Positions 25,311 through 30,871 of a DNA stretch of 35,193 bases are shown piece by piece. Numbering within the stretch: position 1 is the first letter of the stretch; each line of letters starts with the position of its first letter. The position numbers and the translations under genes are program-made. Source of the DNA: Lachnospiraceae bacterium (lineage in GTDB: Bacteria; Bacillota; Clostridia; Lachnospirales; Lachnospiraceae); assembly GCA_017484135.1 (NCBI GenBank), contig JAFUTQ010000088.1, positions 1-35,193 on the forward strand, read 5' to 3'. The notes beneath the pieces are model-generated. The model ran no database searches and was not told where the DNA came from. It saw only the letters and a list, made by a program, of their open reading frames with translations.

Positions 25311-26243
25311 ATGAAAAAAAAGAGAATTGTGATTGCATTGGGGCATGAGGCCCTTGGAACGACACTTCCCGAGCAAAAGAAGGCGACCAAGCTGACGGCA
25401 AAAGCGATTGCAGACTTTATCAGGGACGAATATCAGGTGGTACTCTCGCACAGCAATGGACCGCAGGTGGGAATGATTCATACGGCAATGGCGGAATTTT
25501 GCAGAATTTATCCGGAATATACGGCCACTCCGATGTCTGTCTGCTCTGCCATGAGTCAGGGGTATATCGGCTACGATTTGCAGAATGCAATCCGCACAGA
25601 ACTTCTGAACAGAGGAATATATAAGCCGGTCAGCACAGTGTTGACACAGGTAACCGTGGATCCCTACGATGATGCGTTTTATCATCCGACGAAGATCATC
25701 GGTCGCGTGATGAACGAGCAGGAAGCGGATGCCGAGGAGAAAAAGGGAAATCATGTCACAAAGCAGGGAGAGGGCTACCGCAGAATCGTAGCGGCACCCA
25801 AGCCCATGGACATCGTAGAGATTGATGCGATCCGGGCATTGGTGGATGCAGATCAGGTGGTCATTGCAGCAGGCGGCGGTGGGATTCCGGTGCTGGAGCA
25901 GGGAAATAATCTGAAGGGTGCCAGCGCAGTGATTGAGAAGGATCTTGCTGCGGGAAGACTGGCGGATCTGCTGGATGCAGAACAGCTTGTGATTCTTACC
26001 AGTGTGCAGCGCGTATATTTGGACTACGGTACGGACGCCAGACAGCCCTTGGACGAGATGACGACAGCAGAGGCAATTCAGTACATGGAAGATGGACAGT
26101 TTGAAGAGGGAACCATGCTTCCGAAGATACAGGCTGCCGTCAGCTATATCGGAAATTCCGCGGTGCGTTCCGTTTTAATTGCGAATCTGGAATCTGCACT
26201 GGATGGAATCAGCGGATTAAAGGGAACGGTGATTCATAAGTAA
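25311..26243 (+). CDS. arcC: Carbamate kinase-like amino acid kinase
   Basis: Carbamate kinases make ATP from carbamoyl phosphate in arginine or purine fermentation. This 310-residue protein has the family layout: an N-terminal IALGHEALGTTLPEQ loop, SHSNGPQVGMI, PMSVCSAMSQGYIGYDLQ, QVTVDPYDDAF, PTKIIGR, IAAGGGGIPV and a C-terminal LPKIQAAVSYI segment. The glycine-rich loop usually reads GGNAL but here is GHEAL, an active-site-region change that may alter substrate handling. GGAGGA lies 6-7 bases before ATG 25311; an in-frame ATG at 25272 would add a non-family extension. No arginine deiminase or ornithine carbamoyltransferase gene is nearby, so the source of carbamoyl phosphate is not shown. 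The Mrp gene begins 27 bases downstream. Confidence 0.85.
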   Translation: MKKKRIVIALGHEALGTTLPEQKKATKLTAKAIADFIRDEYQVVLSHSNGPQVGMIHTAMAEFCRIYPEYTATPMSVCSAMSQGYIGYDLQNAIRTELLNRGIYKPVSTVLTQVTVDPYDDAFYHPTKIIGRVMNEQEADAEEKKGNHVTKQGEGYRRIVAAPKPMDIVEIDAIRALVDADQVVIAAGGGGIPVLEQGNNLKGASAVIEKDLAAGRLADLLDAEQLVILTSVQRVYLDYGTDARQPLDEMTTAEAIQYMEDGQFEEGTMLPKIQAAVSYIGNSAVRSVLIANLESALDGISGLKGTVIHK

Positions 26244-26270
26244 AAACCGTTCGGAATTGAGGCGTAAAAT

Positions 26271-27059
26271 ATGACGGAAAAAAATGAAGAGCGGAATCCC
26301 TATTCTTCGATCCGAAAAGTGATTGGTGTCGTCAGCGGAAAGGGGGGAGTGGGCAAGTCCTCGGTCACATCCTTTCTGGCAAGCGCATTGACAAAAAAAG
26401 GCTATCGGGTCGGAATTTTAGATGCAGATATTACGGGACCATCCATTCCCAAGATGTTTGGGATACACACACAGGCGACCTCAAATGAACAGGGGCTTCT
26501 TCCACAGGTGGCGCTGGATGGAACAAAAGTGATGTCGATCAATCTGCTGACCGAAAATGAGGAGACCCCGGTAATCTGGAGGGGACCTGTGGTGGCAAGA
26601 GCGGTCAAACAGTTCTGGACGGACGTGGTCTGGGGCGAATTGGACTATCTGTTAGTGGATATGCCCCCCGGAACAGGAGATGTTCCCCTCACGGTGTTTC
26701 AGTCACTTCCGGTAGACGGGGTACTGATTGTAACGTCTCCGCAGGAGCTGGTGCAGCTTATTGTGAAAAAAGCATATCATATGGCGGAAACGATGCAGAT
26801 TCCGGTACTTGGCATCATTGAAAATTACAGCTATCTCGAGTGTCCGGATTGCGGAAAGAGAATATCCGTCTTTGGAGAGAGCCGGGTAGAGGACACCGCT
26901 GCGCAGCTGGGAATATCGGTTCTCGGTCGACTTCCGCTGAATCAGAACTATGCAGCGGCGGCGGATGCCGGAAGAATTTATGAGGTGGAAAATGAATATA
27001 TTGCCACAGCGGTAGAGACCGTGGAACGGGCGCTGCCCTGTGCCCCGCGCGGTGAATAG
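26271..27059 (+). CDS. mrp: Mrp/NBP35-family iron-sulfur cluster carrier ATPase
   Basis: Mrp proteins carry iron-sulfur clusters in the cytosol. The 262-residue protein has the deviant Walker A GKGGVGKSS near residue 24, the switch-like LDADITGPSIP, DMPPGTGD, and a Cys-x-x-Cys cluster-binding pair (LECPDCGKR) near 190. It lacks the N-terminal DUF59 domain found in longer homologues, which is usual in Firmicutes. GAGG lies about 9 bases before ATG 26271. Its last codons (PRGE) come from a ~50-base repeated element that continues into the terminator region beyond the stop. Confidence 0.94.
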   Translation: MTEKNEERNPYSSIRKVIGVVSGKGGVGKSSVTSFLASALTKKGYRVGILDADITGPSIPKMFGIHTQATSNEQGLLPQVALDGTKVMSINLLTENEETPVIWRGPVVARAVKQFWTDVVWGELDYLLVDMPPGTGDVPLTVFQSLPVDGVLIVTSPQELVQLIVKKAYHMAETMQIPVLGIIENYSYLECPDCGKRISVFGESRVEDTAAQLGISVLGRLPLNQNYAAAADAGRIYEVENEYIATAVETVERALPCAPRGE

Positions 27060-27095
27060 GGGGAGAGAAACTCCCCCCCTGTTCAATTTAACAGG
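27043..27095 (+). repeat. Copy 1 of a ~50-base palindromic element
   Basis: The segment reads CCCCGCGCGG, then a GGGGGAG-AGAAA-CTCCCCC hairpin, then CCTGTT-caattt-AACAGG. A second copy lies at 29425-29473 in the same strand and order. The second stem differs between copies by paired changes (TT/AA here, C/G there), so base pairing seems conserved. It covers the end of mrp and the 3' end of the convergent cyclophilin gene. Confidence 0.6.
27059..27077. terminator. Hairpin between convergent mrp and cyclophilin genes
   Basis: A 7-bp G/C stem (GGGGGAG / CTCCCCC) with an AGAAA loop lies between the mrp stop and the minus-strand cyclophilin stop. There is no clean T-run on either side, so it is a plausible but weak bidirectional terminator. 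It is part of the repeated element. Confidence 0.5.
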
Positions 27096-27609
27096 TTTCC
27101 GGTTCCGGATAGTCTGCGCCGAAGGTCTCGACTGTGACCTTTGCCATACGCTGATCCGCGAGCGGACGATCGCTGAAGTCTGTCTTTACCTCTGCAATTT
27201 TGTTTACGACATCCATGCCCTCGATGATTTTTCCGAAAGCGGCATAGGCACCGTCTAAGTGCGGTGCATTCTTGTGCATAACGAAAAACTGGGAGCCGGC
27301 GGAATCGGGTGCCATGGTGCGTGCCATGGACAATACACCCTCCGTATGCTTCAGGTCATTGGAAAAACCGTTTTGTGCAAATTCACCCCGGATACTGTAG
27401 CCCGGACCGCCGGTGCCGTTTCCGTCCGGATCACCGCCCTGCAGCATAAAGCCATTGATGACGCGGTGAAAGATCAGACCATCATAAAATCCCTTCTGAA
27501 TCAGACTGATAAAGTTGTTGACCGTATTCGGCGCGATGTCCGGATACAGCTCTGCTTTCATAAGATCTCCGTTTTCCATTTCGATTGTGACGATAGGATT
27601 TTGTGCCAT
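27088..27609 (-). CDS. Cyclophilin-type peptidyl-prolyl cis-trans isomerase
   Basis: The 173-residue cytosolic protein catalyses proline isomerisation during folding. Family motifs are seen: IAPNTVNNFISL, GFYDGLIFHRVINGFMLQGGDP with the catalytic Arg, FSNDLKHTEGVLSMART, SAGSQFFVMHKNAPHLDGAYAAFGKI. The start is supported by AGAGG about 9 bases before ATG 27609 on the minus strand. It is the only confident minus-strand gene in the window, and it diverges from the GNAT gene across 82 bases that must hold both promoters. It has no signal peptide or other domain. Confidence 0.97.
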   Translation of the reverse strand: MAQNPIVTIEMENGDLMKAELYPDIAPNTVNNFISLIQKGFYDGLIFHRVINGFMLQGGDPDGNGTGGPGYSIRGEFAQNGFSNDLKHTEGVLSMARTMAPDSAGSQFFVMHKNAPHLDGAYAAFGKIIEGMDVVNKIAEVKTDFSDRPLADQRMAKVTVETFGADYPEPETC

Positions 27610-27691
27610 TGCTCATACCTCTCTTTTTTAGATTTCATCATACAGAATTATCATAAAGGAAAATACTCCAGACGTAAAGAAGGAAAATCAA

Positions 27692-28570
27692 ATGTTTCGT
27701 TTTTTGTTCTATCCAGAAGGAAAAATCAGACAGTCCGGTGAGTGGGGACGCTGGCTGGAGCTGTGCAGGGAATTGTCTGAAGCCGGAGTCAGTGTGCATC
27801 GTATGGAACCCGCCGATAGCAGACAGGAATTGCAGAAGCAGATGGACGCCGATGGAATTTCTGCGGAGGATTCGCTGATGCTTGCTTCCTCGCAGCAGGA
27901 GCTGCTGTGGGCAGAAGCGCTTCACATCGCAGCAGTCGGATACGGGCAGAATGATGCCGGAGAGCTTTGGAATGCTCCGGTGCTTCTTCAAGGGCTTGGA
28001 GAGGCAGACTACTCTTTTTTCTATCGCATTTATCAGAGATTTCACAGGATTCCGTGGACAATTCTGGAGACGCAAAGATGTATGGTGCGGGAGCTTAGCT
28101 TAAAAGACGTAGATGCGTTGTTTGAGCTGTATGAGAAGCCGCATGTAACAGACTATATGGAAACGCTCTATCCTTATGAGGAGGAGCTTGCCTATCAGGA
28201 GAAATATATTTCGCAGATTTATTACTATTATGGATATGGAATGTGGCTGGTTTGGGACAAGACCGGAACCCGGCTCATGGGACGCGCAGGGGTAGAGCAG
28301 CGCAATGCGGGGGAGGACACACAGCTGGAGCTGGGCTATGTGTTTGCTCCGGAATACTGGCATCAGGGCTATGCCGCGGAGGTTTGCAGGGCAATTCTTG
28401 CGTGGGCAGGAGAAAATCTGGAATTTGATTTTGTGGAAGCTCTGGTTCACCCGGACAATACGGCATCCATACGGTTGCTGGAGCGTCTGGGCTTTTGTTG
28501 TCAGGGACAGCTGCAGCGGGACGGAAGTCGGCATCTGCACTATCGAAGAAAGCTGGACGGACAGTCATAA
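27692..28570 (+). CDS. GNAT N-acetyltransferase with an extra N-terminal domain
   Basis: The C-terminal half (about 125-292) is a RimJ/RimL-like GNAT fold: MVRELSLKDVDALFELY, LELGYVFAPEYWHQGYAAEVC with the acetyl-CoA-binding loop, and HPDNTASIRLLERLGF. The first ~120 residues are not GNAT; a stretch around residues 70-85 (MLASSQQELLWAEALHI) and AAVGYGQ weakly recalls part of a HAD-like fold, but I cannot assign it. AAGGA lies 7 bases before ATG 27692. The acetyl acceptor is unknown; members of this branch modify protein N-termini, antibiotics or small amines. It is upstream of the SCIFF cluster but separated from it by 75 bases and is not known to belong to that pathway. Confidence 0.85.
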   Translation: MFRFLFYPEGKIRQSGEWGRWLELCRELSEAGVSVHRMEPADSRQELQKQMDADGISAEDSLMLASSQQELLWAEALHIAAVGYGQNDAGELWNAPVLLQGLGEADYSFFYRIYQRFHRIPWTILETQRCMVRELSLKDVDALFELYEKPHVTDYMETLYPYEEELAYQEKYISQIYYYYGYGMWLVWDKTGTRLMGRAGVEQRNAGEDTQLELGYVFAPEYWHQGYAAEVCRAILAWAGENLEFDFVEALVHPDNTASIRLLERLGFCCQGQLQRDGSRHLHYRRKLDGQS

Positions 28571-28645
28571 TCACCGGAAAACCTCATATACATGTACTGT
28601 GAGACAAGTAGCAGACATTTAGGAATGCTGGAAAAAGGAGTGTAT

Positions 28646-29026
28646 ATGAAGGAAAAAAGAAAAAACGGAACAGTCCGGGCAGCGGTTTCGGTGGTAAAGG
28701 TATTGCTGGCGATGTATATTGCAACAGGCATTTTTCTGTTGATACTGGCGGGGCTTTTGTATCGGTTTGAACTCAGTGAAAATGCGGTAAACATAGGAAT
28801 TATTGTGATTTATGTGCTGACAGGCTTTGCGGGCGGTTTTCTGATGGGAAAGCTGCAGGGAAACAGAAAATTTTTGTGGGGAGCGGTGACGGGATTGCTC
28901 TATTTCGGGCTCCTGCTTCTGGTATCCCTTGCTGTGTGGAAGGGGCTGCATTCCGGGATGACGCATGTCATAACCACGCTGGTTATGTGTACGGCCTCGG
29001 GAATGATTGGCGGGATGCTTAGTTAA
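28646..29026 (+). CDS. Four-helix membrane protein of the SCIFF-neighbour family (TIGR04086-like)
   Basis: This 126-residue, strongly hydrophobic protein has four membrane helices: MYIATGIFLLILAGLLY, IGIIVIYVLTGFAGGFLMG, WGAVTGLLYFGLLLLVSLAV and HVITTLVMCTASGMIGGML, with a basic N-terminus (MKEKRKNG). It matches, from memory, the TIGR04086 membrane family of Firmicutes often found beside SCIFF and SecDF genes. AGGAG lies 5 bases before ATG 28646; an in-frame ATG at 28592 has no such site. The next gene is the SCIFF precursor after a promoter-bearing gap of 108 bases. The role is unknown; export or membrane positioning of the peptide is one guess. Confidence 0.8.
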   Translation: MKEKRKNGTVRAAVSVVKVLLAMYIATGIFLLILAGLLYRFELSENAVNIGIIVIYVLTGFAGGFLMGKLQGNRKFLWGAVTGLLYFGLLLLVSLAVWKGLHSGMTHVITTLVMCTASGMIGGMLS

Positions 29027-29034
29027 AAAAGGGC

Positions 29035-29063
29035 TTTTCATGTGAGAAATGTTGTGGTATACT
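29035..29063 (+). promoter_or_regulatory. Promoter of the SCIFF precursor gene
   Basis: TGG-TATACT (extended -10, hexamer 29058-29063) lies 17 bases after TTTTCA (29035-29040). The -35 is weak, compensated by the extended -10. The expected start site (about 29070) falls inside a perfect inverted repeat. Confidence 0.6.
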
Positions 29064-29065
29064 GT

Positions 29066-29092
29066 CCTAGAATGCTTTATGGGCATTCTAGG
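29066..29092. promoter_or_regulatory. Inverted repeat at the SCIFF transcription start
   Basis: A 10-bp perfect inverted repeat, CCTAGAATGC / GCATTCTAGG, surrounds TTTATGG and overlaps the predicted +1 site. It could be a repressor operator or, as RNA, a hairpin at the very 5' end that stabilises the transcript. Confidence 0.5.
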
Positions 29093-29134
29093 AGGCTCGT
29101 TGCGCGGGTCTTGGATCGGAAAGGAGAACCTAGC

Positions 29135-29278
29135 ATGAAGCATGTGAAAACATTAAGTACCAGAAAATTACAGAGCACGATCAAAAAGGGCGGATGCGGT
29201 GAGTGCCAGACATCCTGTCAGTCAGCATGTAAGACTTCCTGCACAGTGGGAAATCAGACCTGTGAGCACTGTAAATAA
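29135..29278 (+). CDS. scfA: SCIFF ranthipeptide precursor with a seventh cysteine
   Basis: SCIFF (six Cys in forty-five) peptides are precursors modified by a radical SAM enzyme that forms Cys-to-Thr thioether bridges; they are nearly universal in Clostridia. This 47-residue peptide has the leader MKHVKTLSTRKLQSTIKK and the core CGECQTSCQSACKTSC, then TVGNQTCEHCK. Cys lie at 21, 24, 28, 32, 36, 43 and 46; family members normally have six and end soon after the sixth, so the Cys 46 CEHCK tail is extra. Cys32 and Thr37 occupy the positions linked in the studied clostridial homologue. GGAG lies 8 bases before ATG 29135, which agrees with the family start. The promoter, inverted repeat, terminator and maturase around it indicate a dedicated unit. 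Confidence 0.95.
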   Translation: MKHVKTLSTRKLQSTIKKGGCGECQTSCQSACKTSCTVGNQTCEHCK

Positions 29279-29348
29279 GCCGTTATCGGTCATGCAGTGG
29301 ACAGTAACGATTCCGTTTTAGGAGTTTAGACCGTAAGAACGTGATTTA

Positions 29349-29378
29349 GGAGTTCCCGGAACGGAACTCCCTTTTCTT
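29349..29378 (+). terminator. Terminator between SCIFF precursor and maturase
   Basis: An 8-bp stem (GGAGTTCC / GGAACTCC, 6-base loop) is followed by CTTTTCTT. A partial terminator here would make the small precursor more abundant than its enzyme, which suits a substrate/enzyme pair. A TTTAGGAGTT repeat (29317-29326 and 29345-29354) precedes it. Confidence 0.65.
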
Positions 29379-29386
29379 GATGCGCA

Positions 29387-29477
29387 GGGGTGCGTATGGA
29401 AGAATCCGGCTGATGCCGGACGCACCCCGCGCGGCGGGTAGGGGAGAGAATCTCCCCTGCCCGATTGTGCAGGGAGG
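29387..29477 (+). promoter_or_regulatory. Structured leader of the maturase gene with two exclusive folds
   Basis: Stem 1 pairs GGGGTGCGT (29387-29395) with ACGCACCCC (29420-29428), with an inner CCGGC/GCCGG hairpin. Stem 2 is a 13-bp helix, 29435-29447 with 29451-29463, including one U-G pair. A third pairing, CCTGC (29456-29460) with GCAGG (29469-29473), uses bases of stem 2 and touches the first base of the GGAGG ribosome binding site (29473-29477). The two last folds cannot coexist, so translation of the maturase may be switchable. Whether this happens in the cell is not known. Confidence 0.5.
29425..29473 (+). repeat. Copy 2 of the ~50-base palindromic element
   Basis: It repeats CCCCGCGCGG, a GGGGAGAGAATCTCCCC hairpin and CCTGC...GCAGG in the same order as 27043-27095, with compensating base changes in the stems. 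Here it sits directly before the maturase ribosome binding site instead of at the end of a gene. Confidence 0.6.
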
Positions 29478-29487
29478 AACTATTGAA

Positions 29488-30843
29488 GTGGTTCATCAGT
29501 ATATAAACAACGGCTATCATATTGTTCTGGATGTAAACAGCGGGGCAATCCACATTGTGGATGAGGTGACGTATGACATCATTGCACTGTGGGAAGAAGC
29601 TGATCGCGAAAAAATCATACAGAGCTTAAACAATAAATACAGTGACGCAGAGCTTGCAGAGGCCATGGAGGAGATCGAACAGCTGATTGAACAAAAGGAG
29701 CTGTTTACCGAGGATGAATATGAGGAATACATCGGAGATGTCACCAGGCGGCCGACTGTCGTAAAAGCGCTGTGTCTGCATATTGCTCATGATTGCAATC
29801 TGGCATGTCAGTATTGCTTTGCCGAGGAGGGAGAGTATCATGGCAGGCGCGAGCTCATGAGCTTTGAAGTTGGAAAAGCGGCATTGGATTTTTTGATTGC
29901 AAATTCCGGACATCGTCGGAATTTAGAGGTGGATTTCTTTGGCGGGGAGCCCACGCTTAATTTTCAGGTCGTAAAGGATCTGGTGGCATACGGGCGGCAG
30001 CAGGAGAAAATAAAGGACAAGCATTTTCGCTTTACGCTGACCACAAACGGAGTTCTGTTAAACGATGAAATCATGGAGTTCGCCAATCGGGAAATGGACA
30101 ATGTGGTTTTAAGCATTGACGGAAGGAAAGAGGTCAATGACCGGATGCGCCCCTTTCGCGGAGGACAGGGCAGCTATGAGGTGATCGTTCCGAAATTTCA
30201 GAAGTTTGCCGACAGCAGAGATCAGGAGCGGTATTATGTGAGAGGAACCTTTACCCGCAACAATCTGGATTTTTCCAAGGATGTGCTGCATCTGGCAGAT
30301 CTGGGGTTTCAACAGATTTCTGTGGAGCCTGTGGTGGCAGAGGAAACCGATAGCTATGCCATTCGCGAGGAGGATATTCCGCAGATCTGTGACGAGTATG
30401 ATGCATTGGCAAAGGAACTGGTAAAGCGGAAAAAGGAAGGCAGGGCATTCAATTTTTTCCATTTTATGATTGATCTGGAGGGCGGACCCTGTGTGGCAAA
30501 GCGCTTGTCGGGCTGTGGATCCGGAACGGAGTATCTGGCAGTGACGCCGTGGGGCGATCTGTATCCCTGTCATCAGTTTGTGGGCAAGGAAGCGTTTCTC
30601 ATGGGAAATGTGTTTGAGGGATTAAAACGCACGGATATCCGGGATGCCTTCAAGGGATGCAACGTATATTCGAAGGAAAAATGTAAAAGCTGTTTCGCAC
30701 GCTTTTACTGCAGCGGAGGCTGCGCGGCGAATTCCTATAATTTTCATGGAAACATTCATGATACCTATGACGTCGGTTGTGCATTGCAGAAAAAGCGTGT
30801 GGAATGTGCAATTATGATAAAGGCCGCAGAGGCGGAAGAATAA
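29488..30843 (+). CDS. scfB: SCIFF radical SAM maturase (thioether-forming, SPASM/twitch)
   Basis: This 451-residue enzyme would use S-adenosylmethionine and iron-sulfur clusters to form Cys-Thr thioether bonds in the SCIFF peptide. The N-terminus (VHQYINNGYHIVLDVNSGA) is the RiPP recognition region of the family. The radical SAM motif CNLACQYCFAEEG supplies the three cluster Cys, followed by DFFGGEPTLNF. C-terminal Cys clusters (GCGSG, YPCHQF, CKSCFARFYCSGGCAANS, CALQKK) form the SPASM region. The start is probably GTG 29488: GGAGG lies 10 bases ahead and family members begin MxHQY. A longer in-frame start at 29377 runs through repeat and hairpin sequence. It follows the precursor by 209 bases and precedes SecDF by 28. 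Confidence 0.95.
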   Translation: MVHQYINNGYHIVLDVNSGAIHIVDEVTYDIIALWEEADREKIIQSLNNKYSDAELAEAMEEIEQLIEQKELFTEDEYEEYIGDVTRRPTVVKALCLHIAHDCNLACQYCFAEEGEYHGRRELMSFEVGKAALDFLIANSGHRRNLEVDFFGGEPTLNFQVVKDLVAYGRQQEKIKDKHFRFTLTTNGVLLNDEIMEFANREMDNVVLSIDGRKEVNDRMRPFRGGQGSYEVIVPKFQKFADSRDQERYYVRGTFTRNNLDFSKDVLHLADLGFQQISVEPVVAEETDSYAIREEDIPQICDEYDALAKELVKRKKEGRAFNFFHFMIDLEGGPCVAKRLSGCGSGTEYLAVTPWGDLYPCHQFVGKEAFLMGNVFEGLKRTDIRDAFKGCNVYSKEKCKSCFARFYCSGGCAANSYNFHGNIHDTYDVGCALQKKRVECAIMIKAAEAEE

Positions 30844-30871
30844 GCTGTATAAAAAAGAAAGGAAGACGAGC

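Noticed and set aside
29377-29487. Upstream extension of the SCIFF maturase
   Set aside because: The extension translates repeat and hairpin sequence; homologues start at the VHQY position.
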